Assembly (NCBI GenBank): GCA_963662155.1 | Contig: OY759274.1 | Location: 45,555,565-45,619,564, forward strand | Reading direction: 5' to 3' | Source of the DNA: Lamellibrachia columna | Lineage: Eukaryota > Annelida > Polychaeta > Sabellida > Siboglinidae | Length of the DNA stretch: 64,000 nucleotides | In this document: positions 1 through 11,451 of the stretch, piece by piece | Layout of the letters: every line of letters starts with the position of its first letter | How positions within the stretch are numbered: the stretch's first letter is position 1 | The notes under the pieces: model-generated | What the model was told of the DNA's origin: nothing | What the model saw: the letters and a program-made list of their open reading frames with translations, nothing else | Databases searched by the model: none | Translations under genes and position numbers: made by a program

Positions 1-978
1 TCTTAAATAAAAGACCCAATTAAAAATGAGAAAATGTGGCAAAACTAAGTAAATGATGATATAAATTAAAACTGATACATTAAATTAGTAACATCATAAT
101 TTTTCACATTCATAATATTTGCACAGTTTCAGAAAGTGCAAGCATTGACATGCTGCACCTGTACAGAATGCACAGAAGGGCAACAAAACTGCTAATCTCA
201 TTGTACACTACAGTGAACCAGCCACCAGAAACCTAACAACAGAGTATGCATAAGTATGAGCGACACATGGTAGAACTCGCATCAAGCAGACATTTGAAAG
301 TCGGATCCAATCAAGATAGGTGCCTGCCACATGGTATATTCACAACATTGCTAAAGGTTGATTTACACTAGAAATTTGTTTGCCAATTTGTTGGGTGATA
401 ATGTGCTGCATCTACATGACATAACAGTTGACCCAGATTCTGAAACAGTGGCCAATCAGTGATCAGCATGAGGTGAACCCATCATGACCTTTCATCACAA
501 ATGTTTCTCCATCTCCAGCAATAGTGGCAGTGAACCTTTGACGAAAAAAATCTAAATTACAACATGGTGTTGTATGATAAACTGGATGGAAATAGTAAGT
601 AGTAAATCTGTGTCTCTTTAACTGCACTGCTTAAATAACTGAATGTAACATCTAACTAACTGCACGTGTCACTCAGCTGTGTGAAGTGATTGTATTTTGC
701 TGAGATAGTGGAACAAAGTTATGTCCCCTCCAGCCCAGTCATCTAAGCATGCACATATACCCTAACATATTTTTGTCACGCCAACTTTCATCTACTTATA
801 TCGCAACAAAACATCCCCAAAATTCACACCGACTTGACTGAGCCTTCTATCATCAGTTACTTTGTGGTTGATGCAAACTAAAGTGTTGCTGCTGAATAAA
901 ATACCAATCATGTGAACCAACTGGAATCACTGGTCAAATCAACCAGTGTATTGTATTCATTGGCAGTTACAATGCTAG
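1..978. other. 3' flank of the APBB gene, no gene seen
   Basis: AT-rich sequence without a convincing exon, RNA gene or transposon. It could hold distal 3' UTR or intergenic DNA. Confidence 0.4.
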
Positions 979-1640
979 TTCAGTTGGAAAGCATCATCAA
1001 TGAAGGTATCCAATTGGAAAGAGCCATGTCTGATGGTTGCAATTCTATCCAATTGGAAAGTTTCATGTCTGACAGTTGCAATCTAGTCCAATTGGAAAGT
1101 GTCATGTCTGATGGTTGCAATTCTAGTCCAATCAGAAAGTGTCATCACTGATGGTTGCAATTCTAGTCCAATCAGAAAGTGTCATCACTGACAGTTGCAA
1201 TCCTAGTCCAACTGGAAAATGTCATCACTGATAATTGCAATCCTAGTCCAATCAGAAAGTGCCATCACTGACGGTTGCAATCCTAGTCCGATTGGCAGGT
1301 GTCATCAATGACGGTTGTAATTCTAGTCCAATCAGAAAGTGTCATCACTGATGGCTGCGTGTCAAAACTGACAGTTTCAATCTTAAAACCAATTGGCAAG
1401 TGTCATCACTCACAGGTGCAATCTTAGTCCAATTGGCAAGTGTCATCACTCACAGGTGCAATCTTAGTCCAATTGGCAAGTGTCATCACTCACAGGTGCA
1501 ATCTTAGTCCAATTGACGAGTGCTATCTTTAAAGAAAATGTCATCGCTAACGGTTGCAATCCTGGTCTAATTAGGAAGTGTCATCACTGATGGTTACAAT
1601 CCAAGTCCAACTTTCAAGTGCCATCACTGACGGCCGCGAT
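979..1640. repeat. Minisatellite, 40-bp unit, about 16-17 copies, degenerate
   Basis: Core gtccaatcagaaagtgtcat recurs every 40 nt; three copies around 1400-1510 are near-identical (cacaggtgcaatcttag variant), showing recent local duplication. It lies 0.7 kb downstream of the APBB stop codon, so it may be in the 3' UTR. Confidence 0.9.
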
Positions 1641-1907
1641 GCTAGTCCTTGTTAAGTTATACAATAATATACATATAGCTCAGCACTGCCTTGTCATGTT
1701 TCTCTCATATCCAGCTGGGATGTACACAGCTGTGCAGCATATAAGTGTCAATGACACCCTATCTAGATGTGATAGTGACACTGCAAATGTCATCTGTCAT
1801 GACCGCCACAGCCTGACACCCTGAAAATGAGGTGAACTTTGTATGAATGACACAAAACTGCGGACAAATTCATATGTGTTAGTGCTTCAAAACCGTAGTT
1901 AGTCTGG

Positions 1908-2010
1908 CATCGCTTTATGGGTGCAATACTTATAAAGGTATTGCAAATACTTGCAATACTGTATTGCAAATAAAAAAGTATTGCTAATACTCTTACTACA
2001 AAATTCAGTT
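1908..2010. mobile_element. Fragment of a GCAATACTT-type MITE family
   Basis: Shares gcaatacttataaa and gtattgcaaatact motifs with the fuller element at 46774-47155. Truncated; no target-site duplication seen. Confidence 0.4.
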
Positions 2011-2355
2011 TATAAATATGATAATTTAAAATGTGAAACATGCATGAATTATTCAGCACCATTATGTCATAATGTCTGACCAATCAGCACCATTATGTCA
2101 TAATGTCTGACCAATCAGCACAGAGAAGAATGATTAGAACCGAAATAAACCAAAGCTACTGGTTTTGCATAATGATTTGCACAAGGCATATTATTCTGCA
2201 ATAAAGTATTGCTGATGGATTATGTATTTTCAAACAAGGTCTAAACACACATTTTTCACAGAAATAAAAAAGCCAATATACTGACACTTCAGCAAATGAA
2301 TGCAACACCTGCTTCATACCTCACTTAGCCTGGCGATGACATCGTTGCAGCAAGA

Positions 2356-2421
2356 TTACGATGATTTCTTAAACTTGCCTAGTACGTTCTGCATACCAGC
2401 CTTTAGTGTGGACGACAGACT
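2356..2421 (-). CDS. APBB2-like: Terminal coding exon of the APBB gene with stop codon
   Basis: Acceptor gtgttcttgcag at 2422; encodes SLSSTLKAGMQNVLGKFKKS then S and TAA at 2358-2356. It resembles the basic amphipathic C-terminus of Fe65 proteins (hydrophobic/basic repeats such as V.RGV.SL...LK.K). Phase 0 entry fits the preceding microexon or the 3180 exon directly. The 3' UTR continues below 2356; I did not find a clear poly(A) signal. Confidence 0.83.
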   Translation of the reverse strand, partial: SLSSTLKAGMQNVLGKFKKSS

Positions 2422-2712
2422 CTGCAAGAACACAGATCATACATTGTAGTATTGTCGTCAGGGATTACTATTTGGGCTCATCAGATTTAAGTCCTTTTTA
2501 AGATCAACACTTCGAAAATTTAAGATCTTAATTCATGACAAATGCAAATCAAAATAAGTGCCATCCAACAACCCCTGTAACCAGTTGTATTTATAATGCT
2601 TCAATGTATTCATGCTTCAATATTAGAAGTACTTCCGTTAAACAGCCACATATATGCATTATATTTTGAACATGTTTCTGTTGCACAGCAACTCTGTTCA
2701 CATGACCCTGAC

Positions 2713-2760
2713 CTTGCTCGGTGGTGCCTCACTCTGGGGCTTCTGTTCAACTGGTTCTTT
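2713..2760 (-). CDS. APBB2-like: 48-nt microexon, C-terminal linker of APBB
   Basis: Phase 0 on both sides: acceptor gattctcaccag at 2761, donor AGCAAG|gtcagg at 2712. It encodes KEPVEQKPQSEAPPSK, a charged proline-containing linker in the position where vertebrate members have a proline-rich stretch after PTB2. Being a multiple of three it could be skipped without changing frame. The 9-bp minisatellite at 2905-3003 lies in the intron just upstream. Confidence 0.68.
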
Positions 2761-2904
2761 CTGGTGAGAATCTAAACATTTCTGGTATCGCAACTACAAA
2801 CACACAACAAACACATGTACAGTTTCATGTTGGGTCTTTATTTTATTTTAGGGCAGTGACTGAAAGAGTCTTAATTACCCTGGATGAACACCACAATTCT
2901 ACCA

Positions 2905-3003
2905 GGGAGACCATGGAGACCAGGGAGACTATGGAGACCAGGGAGACTATGGAGACCATGGAGACTATGGAGACTATGGAGACCAGGGAGACCAGGGAGA
3001 CTA
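2905..3003. repeat. Minisatellite, 9-bp unit (gagactatg / gagaccagg), about 11 copies
   Basis: Intronic array between the last PTB2 exon and the 48-nt microexon. Open in frames on both strands only because the unit is a multiple of three. Confidence 0.88.
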
Positions 3004-3179
3004 TGTCAAAACTACTCATGTCTGAATTCGTGAAAACAGTTTCTGAACTTGTAAACGTTATGTAGAACAGATACCAGTGGAGAAGAATTGTGAACAACTG
3101 CTAGGGGACCCATCCTGTGAGTGACTAGAGTAGCACTGGTTTGTTAATATGTAGTGTAAGAGAGACAGTGGACATGGAC

Positions 3180-3288
3180 CTTGCACGCAGCTTCAATGGT
3201 CTTGCATAGCTGGCCAGCTGAATGCTCACAGTGGAATACGTGGGCGATGAAGTGGTTCTGGGCTGTGTGCATGATGAAGGAGCACAGT
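3180..3288 (-). CDS. APBB2-like: PTB2 domain exon 4 (C-terminal strands and helix), APBB gene
   Basis: Acceptor tcttccttgcag at 3289; donor AAG|gtccat at 3179 (weak). It encodes LCSFIMHTAQNHFIAHVFHC and EHSAGQLCKTIEAACK. FIMHTA and HVFHCEHSAG match family FIMDTG and HVFWCEPNAG, with His in place of Trp, followed by the start of the C-terminal helix. The family helix normally continues with an LRYQKCL block; that block is not present after this donor and I could not find it in the next intron, so the helix appears shortened or re-modelled. Confidence 0.88.
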
Positions 3289-4013
3289 CTGCAAGGAAGA
3301 ACGTCCACATTCAGAATGTAATAAATGACTCATTTTACTACAATCCAACTAGGGTGTGTGTTTTTTGTGCATGGGAGTGTATGCATGTTACTCCTAGATG
3401 CTTCATTATCATGACAATCACCAACTACCAAGTTATTTTTGCTAGACAAATTAATATACTTTTATTAATGCAGCTGTTCATTGTTTACATAGTACAAATA
3501 TTACACATACATATCAACAAACCTGCCATTTCATACAGATTACACACATTCAATACAGAACTTGGGGATTTAGGGAAGGAATACCCATATATTTATTCGG
3601 ACTTGTTTCAAATTTATGGAAAAATCATTTGGCAGATTTCTGGCAAAACATAGGGGATTTCGTTTGATGTAAAATTTTGTAGCCAGGGCGGTGGCAACAC
3701 TTGATCAGCATCAGAAGTATTCAGATAGCTAGGCAGATTTCCAGCAAAACCAGATTTCCTTTGATGTAGGACTGTAGGTACATTTTGTCATCTGATAGAC
3801 AGTGACTCTCGATCAGAATCTGAATTCTGATTAACAATAAAAAAAATGTCATAAGGATTACTATTACAAATAAAGCAAAAATCTTAATTAAAAAATAATA
3901 AGGCATGTTTGTATCAACGAGTTGAATATTTTTCATATACACATCAAGCTATAAATTTCTATCAATGGTGAGAGAAAGAGAGATTCCAAGACTCGACAGA
4001 CGATGACACTTAC

Positions 4014-4087
4014 TTGACGTTCTTCATTGCAATTCCGAGGAATGAGAGGAAACGAACTCGGCATTCAGCCAGCACGTTGTCTGGTTT
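4014..4087 (-). CDS. APBB2-like: PTB2 domain exon 3, APBB gene
   Basis: Acceptor tatgcattccag at 4088; donor CAA|gtaagt at 4013. A 74-nt exon encodes KPDNVLAECRVRFLSFLGIA then MKNV. The ECRVRFLSFLG core is nearly invariant in Fe65 PTB2. The split codon AA|A (Lys) links to the next exon (NVK-LCSFIM), in place of the usual DVHTFAFIM, so this strand has diverged somewhat. Confidence 0.94.
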
Positions 4088-4454
4088 CTGGAATGCATAC
4101 CAGACGGCACTTGTGACAACACTTGTGACAACACTGGCAATGTTCTTTAACAGTCCAATTACAAATGCAATTACAGCAACACAAATTCTGAGAATTTAAC
4201 GAACTTCTTCATTTGTGCTGTTTTAAAGGCAATGATACTAGATATAGATGTTTAAATTCTGTAACTTCCAATTCCAATTGTTTAGAGAAAATAAAAGATG
4301 CAAAGCAAATGCTATTATATTCTTTGGATCACAAGATGTCAACTGGTCATAAAAGTAGTACATTTTTCATACAGCCAACTATCTGTTAATAAAATTGTTT
4401 GAACATTTTTAGTTAGACATGATTAAGTAAGTGCTCAACACAAATGAGACATAC

Positions 4455-4570
4455 CCCATGTTCAGTGATCGTGATTGTAGATGGTGCCACTGCTACCGAG
4501 ACGAAAAGCCACTTCTCAGAAGGAACGCCAGCGTAGACCTTCTGCATGGCACTGTTAGCAATCTCCACAC
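4455..4570 (-). CDS. APBB2-like: PTB2 domain exon 2, APBB gene
   Basis: Acceptor cttgtgagcag at 4571; donor CATGGG|gtatgt at 4454. The protein GVEIANSAMQKVYAGVPSEK and WLFVSVAVAPSTITITEHG matches PTB2 helix 1 and strands 2-3 (family pattern N-x-A...W..V.V.VA.AT.T). It ends in phase 0. The flanking introns are short and largely free of large arrays, unlike the introns further 5'. Confidence 0.93.
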
Positions 4571-5157
4571 CTGCTCACAAGCAAAATAATGTGGGTTACA
4601 TTGACCAGACTATTGGTAATTAAATAAGTAAAATAAATATAAAAAATAAAGGCCATATGTTATTATTTGTTGGGAAAGAGTGATGTGGTTCCAAAAGTAA
4701 AAACAACAGAAAAAGCATGAATAGCTATATCAATGTTCAGTTCACAAAAAATTACAACTTTAAAAAAATATTTCCAAATAATTTAAAAGGAAGATGTAAC
4801 AAGTGTTTAAAAAAAAATATTGACAAGAATATTTAACACAAATAACAATAAGATTTTTATACCTTTTTTCTCACACATACCACCATCTTTCAGGTGTTTT
4901 GAAACCCCTCTTTCATACACCCATTTCTCTTGTTTTTTATTGCACATATCCCCTGATATTCCATCAGTGACCCACCCTCTGACATTTTGGTAAGTTAACA
5001 GTGATCAACAGAATACAAGGCTCAAGTGTAACAAGGAAATGGTACAGGCAGAAAACCGTGATTAGAAATATGCACAAGTTGACAAAGAAAACATGATTTT
5101 TTAAATGTGAAAGTAGAGGCAAAAACGTGATTAGAAATATGTTTAAGTAGCTCTGAC

Positions 5158-5244
5158 CTGTGGCACTGGGGACCTGCGCTGTGCCCAGGTAGTGACAGCG
5201 AAGCACCTTCTTTGGCTCTTCCATCGGAGTTGGGAAAGACGTAT
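5158..5244 (-). CDS. APBB2-like: PTB2 domain exon 1, APBB gene
   Basis: Acceptor ttttgtcag at 5245; donor ACAG|gtcaga at 5157. It encodes TSFPTPMEEPKKVLRCHYLG and TAQVPSAT. The pattern D/S-FPTP followed by K-hydrophobic-x-C/V-x-YLG is the start of Fe65 PTB2. Known role: PTB2 binds the NPTY-containing cytoplasmic tail of APP-family proteins. The last codon is split G|GT = Gly, giving TGVEIANSA, equivalent to the VGMDILNSA helix of family members. Confidence 0.93.
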
Positions 5245-5440
5245 CTGACAAAAATATTGATAACTACAATATTGACTGAACAATGTAGGAAGCAAAAAAC
5301 TCATGCAAGCTTTCTCATCCAATAAATAAAGTTCTGCAATAAAACTGTTATTAATTTTGCAAAGAATAACACCTATCTAGTATTCACTATGACATGCTAC
5401 CTCATTTGTACAATTTGTTTAGTTTCGGTGAAACCATCGG

Positions 5441-5478
5441 ACTATTCACAAATCTGAACATCAACGAACCTGATTCTC
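5441..5478 (+). repeat. Dispersed repeat A, copy 1
   Basis: Contains actattcacaaatctgaac followed by atcaacgaacctgatt. Matching copies lie at 24009-24052 (same strand) and 48505-48560 (opposite strand, inside a larger element). Confidence 0.6.
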
Positions 5479-5625
5479 GATGGGTTAAATCAATTTAGGA
5501 GGGAGATAGACAACCTAGTGAGCACTGATCTCAATGGAGCTACTTTGTCATGCAGGTTATATGATGTTTCAAGACAACATAAGAACAGACAAGTTTGTTG
5601 TATAATGAACGAAATAAAGACGCAC

Positions 5626-5867
5626 TTTTCATGAGGCTCTCGAAGGTCACTTGACCACTTGGCTGGTTGCACCGCTCCAGATTTGGCAGGTTCTGCGGGC
5701 GAGCCACGACAGCGCCTCCTGGTGGGGGGTGCATGCTGCGGTCAACAAGAAGTTTGCGACATATGTCCCGCAGCGTGTTTGCGATGCGACGTGCTGGCAT
5801 GTCACAGCGGAACACGTGACACAGGTGTTGTCGTGTTCGACCATCACGAGCCACAAACGCAAAGTCT
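5626..5867 (-). CDS. APBB2-like: PTB1 C-terminal exon and inter-PTB linker, APBB gene
   Basis: Acceptor ttattacag at 5868; donor AAAA|gtgcgt at 5625. It starts RDFAFVARDGRTRQ, continues LCHVFRCDMPARRIANTL and RDICRKLLVDR (PTB1 strands 6-7 and the C-terminal helix), then a proline-rich linker SMHPPPGGAVVARPQ and the approach to PTB2 ending ESLMK. CHVFRCD and the IANTL/IC helix are hallmark Fe65 PTB1 residues. The linker is longer and richer in proline than I recall for vertebrates. Phase 1 exit joins the next exon as AAT (Asn). Confidence 0.95.
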
Positions 5868-6499
5868 CTGTAATAATAATAAAAGTATTAATATAACGCC
5901 CGATCAATCAAGATTACTTTCAGGCACTTACTTCAAGCAGTATTAACCTAAAATTCTATTAATCCTTCAGACTTCAAGTCAGCCAAACCCGTCCGTGGAC
6001 CGATGCTTCAATTCAGCCAAACCCAGCACAAAATAGCTGCGTCAGTCAATCTGTTCAAGTGGCGTGTTCTGGCGGCTAGTCAAGAGAATACATTGTATAT
6101 CATGCTTTACATTTTTGTATATCTGGTCAAATAACTGAGGAATGGTTACATTACAAAATTTACACACAACATATTTCATTTTCATTATAATACTTGTTAT
6201 TCTTTTATTAAAAAACTATTCTTATTTTAGCCTTATTCTTACTAGAGGCCTGATGCTAGGATGACAAGACGTTGTTTCAACAACGACAAATGCAACAGTA
6301 CGTTAAGTGAGAATATTGTGACAATGGCATAACAACAGTCGACTGATTCTAGATGTGCGAACATGCAAACGAACAGAACCAAGGCAGAGATGACATTCAA
6401 AGTAACATTTTCTTGCCTAATAATGTAATAATAATACAACTTCTGTAGCTCCTAGTTCCTGAGGTACCTGAGCTTAGAGGTGCAACTGGAATCATTAAG

Positions 6500-9040
6500 C
6501 ATATTTGGGGCAATATCATGAACAGAATGAACACAAGTCACCATCAGAGTGAGGGATTGCATCATGAACAGAATGCACAAGTCACCATCAGAGTGAGGGA
6601 TTGCATCATGAACAGAATGCACAAGTCACCATCAGAGTGAGGGGTTGCATCATGAACAGAATGCACAAGTCACCATCAGAGTGAGGGATTGCATCATGAA
6701 CAGAATGCACAAGTCACCATCAGAGTGAGGGATTGCATCATGAACAGAATGCACAAGTCACCATCAGAGTGAGGGGTTGCATCATGAACAGAATGCACAA
6801 GTCACCATCAGAGTGAGGGATTGCATCATGAACAGTATGCACAAGTCACCATCAGAGTGAGGGATTGCATCATGAACAGAATGCACAAGTCACCATCAGA
6901 GTGAGGGATTGCATCATGAACAGAATGCACAAGTCACCATCAGAGTGAGGGATTGCATCATGAACAGAATGCACAAGTCACCATCAGAGTGAGGGATTGC
7001 ATCATGAACAGAATGCACAAGTCACCATCAGAGTGAGGGATTGCATCATGAACAGAATGCACAAGTCACCATCAGAGTGAGGGATTGCATCATGAACAGA
7101 ATGCACAAGTCACCATCAGAGTGAGGGATTGCATCATGAACAGAATGCACAAGTCACCATCAGAGTGAGGGATTGCATCATGAACAGAATGCACAAGTCA
7201 CCATCAGAGTGAGGGATTGCATCATGAACAGAATGCACAAGTCACCATCAGAGTGAGGGATTGCATCATGAACAGAATGCACAAGTCACAATCAGAGTGA
7301 GGGATTGCATCATGAACAGAATGCACAAGTCACCATCAGAGTGAGGGATTGCATCATGAACAGAATGCACAAGTCACCATTAGAGTGCACAAGTCACCAT
7401 TAGAGTGAGGGATTGCATCATGAACAGAATGCACAAGTCACCATCAGAGTGAGGGATTGCATCATGAACAGAATGCACAAGTCACCATCAGAGTGAGGGA
7501 TTGCATCATGAACATAATGCACAAGTCACCATCAGAGTGAGGGGTTGCATCATGAACAGAATGCACAGGTCACTATCAGAGTGAGGGATTGCATCATGAA
7601 CAGAATGCACAAGTCACCATCAGAGTGAGGGATTGCATCATGAACAGAATGCACAAGTCACCATCAGAGTGAGGGGTTGCATCATGAACAGAATGCACAA
7701 GTCACCATCAGAGTGAGGGATTGCATCATGAACAGAATGCACAAGTCACCATCAGAGTGAGGGATTGCATCATGAACAGAATGCACAAGTCACCATTAGA
7801 GTGCACAAGTCACCATTAGAGTGAGGGATTGCATCATGAACAGAATGCACAAGTCACCATCAGAGTGAGGGATTGCATCATGAACAGAATGCACAAGTCA
7901 CCATTAGAGTGCACAAGTCACCATCAGAGTGAGGGATTGCATCATGAACAGAATGCACAAGTCACCATCAGAGTGAGGGATTGCATCATGAACAGAATGC
8001 ACAAGTCACCATCAGAGTGAGGGATTGCATCATGAACAGAATGCACAAGTCACCATCAGAGTGAGGGATTGCATCATGAACAGAATGCACAAGTCACCAT
8101 CAGAGTGAGGGATTGCATCATGAACAGAATGCACAAGTCACCATCAGAGTGAGGGATTGCATCATGAACAGAATGCACAAGTCACCATCAGAGTGAGGGA
8201 TTGCATCATGAACAGAATGCACAAGTCACCATCAGAGTGAGGGATTGCATCATGAACAGAATGCACAAGTCACCATCAGAGTGAGGGATTGCATCATGAA
8301 CAGAATGCACAAGTCACCATCAGAGTGAGGGATTGCATCATGAACAGAATGCACAAGTCACCATCAGAGTGAGGGATTGCATCATGAACAGAATGCACAA
8401 GTCACCATCAGAGTGAGGGATTGCATCATGAACAGAATGCACAAGTCACCATCAGAGTGAGGGATTGCATCATGAACAGAATGCACAAGTCACCATCAGA
8501 GTGAGGGATTGCATCATGAACAGAATGCACAAGTCACCATCAGAGTGAGGGGTTGCATCATGAACAGAATGCACAAGTCACCATCAGAGTGAGGGATTGC
8601 ATCATGAACAGAATGCACAAGTCACCATCAGAGTGAGGGATTGCATCATGAACAGAATGCACAAGTCACCATCAGAGTGAGGGATTGCATCATGAACAGA
8701 ATGCACAAGTCACCATCAGAGTGAGGGATTGCATCATGAACAGAATGCACAAGTCACCATCAGAGTGAGGGATTGCATCATGAACAGAATGCACAAGTCA
8801 CCATCAGAGTGAGGGATTGCTTCATGAACAGAATGCACAAGTCACCATCAGAGTGAGGGATTGCATCATGAACAGAATGCACAAGTCACCATCAGAGTGA
8901 GGGATTGCATCATGAACAGAATGCACAAGTCACCATCAGAGTGAGGGGTTGCATCATGAACAGAATGCACAAGTCACCATCAGAGTGAGGGATTGCATCA
9001 TGAACAGATTGCACAAGTCACCATCAGAGTGAGGGTTTGC
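6500..9040. repeat. Large minisatellite, 44-bp unit, about 57 copies
   Basis: Unit core agtgagggattgcatcatg and atgcacaagtcaccatcag. Highly homogeneous, with scattered A/G variants (gggattgc / ggggttgc). Three places (about 7385, 7800 and 7910) carry a partial 20-bp unit. It lies in the intron splitting PTB1 and abuts a LINE fragment at 9040. Confidence 0.96.
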
Positions 9041-9354
9041 TCACGATTTAAGGTGGAAATGCAGTTTAAAAAAATATGTCTTGCGTTTCTGAGAATGTTT
9101 TCAGATGATCTTAAAGTGACGGGGAGTTTGTTCCATATTTTGGGTGCAGCTACAGAGAAAGCACGCTTGATCAGGTTAAGACTAGTTTTAGGAACAAAAA
9201 GTTGTGAGATAGATGATCTGAGCTGTCTGGTCATATTTAATAGATGCAGGAGACAAGCCAAATAGGGTGGCTGTTGTGTAGAACACAATACGTAGAGTGG
9301 ATAGTTTAAATTGTGGGAAAAGAAGATATCAAAGCTGAAAGTGACTAACAGCAA
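9040..9354 (-). pseudogene. LINE reverse-transcriptase ORF, C-terminal fragment (CR1/L2-like)
   Basis: The minus strand reads SQLFVPKTSLNLIKRAFSVA and APKIWNKLPVTLRSSENI, the characteristic C-terminal block of CR1/L2-type non-LTR ORF2 (FxVAAPxLWNxLP). Only the end is present and the 44-bp array starts immediately after it. Degenerate and non-functional. Confidence 0.75.
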
Positions 9355-9844
9355 ATATTATCAGCCAACTTCTTTAAGTCACTGAACAATGAAGATATAA
9401 ACAAGAAGCAACGTGTGTCAACTGCGACAACAGTGATGTATCAACATTGACATGTCACCAAAAAATAAACCAATCAGCTTGGATGCATTTTAAACTTAGA
9501 TGAACAGATCACGTTAGTGCAGAAGCCAAGGCATTTATAACAAACTACAAATATTCTTGAAATAAAATTTTGCCAGGACCGTTTTTATGCAATGAGTGGC
9601 AGATTACTCGACAAAGGCTGTAGGTAATGAAACCAAAACAATAGCAGAAAACCCACTAATCAACATAAGGCAGCAACTGTCACAGACAATAAGGTGGAAG
9701 CAGACAGGGACAGTGAGAAACAGTGACAGTGCAGTGTGAATAACCAGTTACCTCTCCCTAAGCAGTTGAATGGAAGAACAGAAAGACTAGATACAGGCTC
9801 AAGAAAGCAGTCAATCAGTTGATGAACATTAAAGATCTTTCTGC

Positions 9845-10050
9845 AATTCAATTAGTTAAAGGTATGTTTGGTATAAAGTGCAGTATCCAGTCCTTGGGAG
9901 TGTTCAAAGTGCTTTACATTTCACCCCCTGGCAGACCTGTTCAGTCCAACATCATCTCGAATTCTCTGGAAAGGATACAGCCATGCTGCAATTACTGCGC
10001 GAAGTCTATTCATTCATATATCCACATCTGTCTGTAGCCAGGTAATCATT
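9845..10050 (+). repeat. Dispersed element E (tail of a SINE-like repeat)
   Basis: Contains gtgttcaaagtgctttacat, then ttcaccccctggcagacc and gttcagtccaacatcatct. A matching segment occurs at 35760-35835, where its upstream half has been amplified into a 47-bp array. Confidence 0.6.
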
Positions 10051-10331
10051 TATACAGCCAAGTGAACTGAAGCAACGTGGTATGAACGAAATTACCCAAG
10101 CTTCAAAACAGAAGATTCAAACACGGATCGTCTTGACTGAGAGTCTGAAGTTAATTAATTACTTAACAACTTAATGTTGCTAGAGTTCCATAAAAATGCT
10201 ACAACAAAGTTGTAAGACAGCTAAAACTGACAGTGTATTTTTAACATAAACCCATCATCAATTGTAATAAATCGGCATACAATGTTGCCCACATGTAAAA
10301 CGCGTTCATATGCTAAGTGCGTATGACCCAC

Positions 10332-10459
10332 CTGCCGTTGTCACGCCCCACGCCCCACACCCTGATGGAGTGTATGGGCTGGACGTGTAACACTGTCATG
10401 TCCTGGGGGTTAATGAGTACAAGGTGGTGGTCATCTAGGTCCATCAGGAGATCCTTGCC
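10332..10459 (-). CDS. APBB2-like: PTB1 domain exon 2, APBB gene
   Basis: Acceptor gtgttgtccag at 10460; donor CAG|gtgggt at 10331. The 128-nt exon encodes GKDLLMDLDDHHLVLINPQD, then VLHVQPIHSIRVWGVGRDNGR. The IRVWGVGRDNGR strand is the most conserved signature of Fe65 PTB1. It ends with AG, completed as AGA (Arg) by the 5867 exon, giving GRDFAFVARD across the junction. Codons are ordinary and there are no frame breaks. Confidence 0.96.
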
Positions 10460-10519
10460 CTGGACAACACACAAGTAGCACCTCATCAGTCCAGGCAAAC
10501 AAAGGGACAAAAGGTAGTT

Positions 10520-10700
10520 TTTACCTAAAATCATGCTATATAGTATAAACATGTTATATAGTATAAACATGTTATAAAGTATAAACGATCTTGACTGTCC
10601 AAATATGTTTTAATGAACTACAACAATGTCATCGTCATCTGTTTAATTTGACCCAAATATCATGGTTACACCGGATGCTGAACAGCAAGAACACTGAGTG
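10520..10700 (+). repeat. Dispersed repeat C, copy 1
   Basis: Holds aaatcatgctatatagtata and ccaaatatgttttaatgaac; a diverged second copy lies at 13265-13415 in the same gene. A 20-nt duplication (atagtataaacatgttat) occurs inside. Confidence 0.55.
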
Positions 10701-10899
10701 AACTACTGTGTCCCACACAACATCATGAATAGTAGCATGCTTTCATTATTAGATTGATTTGCTTGCATCAGTTATTTGACTTTACAATTAGCATTAATGT
10801 TAAATGACTACATGGTGATGTGCTAATTGTGAACTGTTTATGTTATAGTATATAGACCTGGACAATTTTTTATATTTTTTTACAAAGTGTTGACCAGAC

Positions 10900-11075
10900 T
10901 CAGTCAAAAATCATTTAATAGTTTGTCTGATGATTTCACCAAAACTAAATAACAAATTTGACAAACAAGCTAGCATGTCATAGTGGACACCATAGTGGAC
11001 ACTAGAGGTTTGATTTTTGGCAAAATGATTCTAAAATGAGATGACCGAAAAAAAAATTATTAAGGAGGGACCTGT
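10900..11075 (+). repeat. Dispersed repeat B, copy 1
   Basis: Starts near tttaatagtttgtctgatga, contains gaggtttgatttttggcaaa, ends near ggaggga. The second copy at 48830-48985 has the same order of blocks. Confidence 0.6.
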
Positions 11076-11155
11076 AGGTAATTTACTAACTCAAACTGAG
11101 CTACCAGCCATGAAGACCACATTATACAAGTCTACAGTGCTATACGGCTACGTAC

Positions 11156-11348
11156 TTCGCCCCAGCGACCGACAACATCATTGATGTAGTTGCGTCCGAG
11201 TGAGAGGTCGACTATACAGCGGTTGACAGCCTTGCTACTGCGCTCTGGTGTGAGGTCTTCCTCAGCGATACCCACCCAGCCCAGGGAGCGCACGGAGAAA
11301 CGCACAGGCTGCGAGTCTCCCTGTGGGAGGGCCTCCTTTGACTGGGCC
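11156..11348 (-). CDS. APBB2-like: PTB1 domain exon 1, APBB gene
   Basis: Acceptor gttgcctgtag at 11349 and donor GAA|gtacgt at 11155, 193 nt. The protein carries the start of PTB1: FSVRSLGWVGIAEEDL, then SSKAVNRCIVDLS (first helix) and ending GRWGE. The SLGWV strand and the NxCI helix are diagnostic of Fe65 PTB1. Known role of this domain: binding LRP1-type receptor tails and nuclear partners such as Tip60. It ends in phase 0 directly onto GKD of the next exon, reproducing the WGEGKD junction typical of the family. Confidence 0.95.
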
Positions 11349-11451
11349 CTACAGGCAACAACATCAACGGCTATAAATAACACAGAGTCAACAAGGGCTA
11401 CAACATCGCATCATGTGATGTTAAGTGCAACAAATTGCTGAATTATATCAG

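Noticed and set aside
2843..3097. Exon supplying the missing PTB2 helix
   Set aside because: The frame is a 9-bp repeat translation (VSLVS/VSIVS); no splice-compatible exon with the expected helix residues was found.
3561..3790. SINE-like sequence with tRNA-like gatagctaggcagatttcc
   Set aside because: Similarity to a tRNA head is too weak to call without a second copy.
6500..9040. CRISPR-like array of 44-bp repeats
   Set aside because: Repeats are directly abutting with no unique spacers, and the context is a eukaryotic intron.
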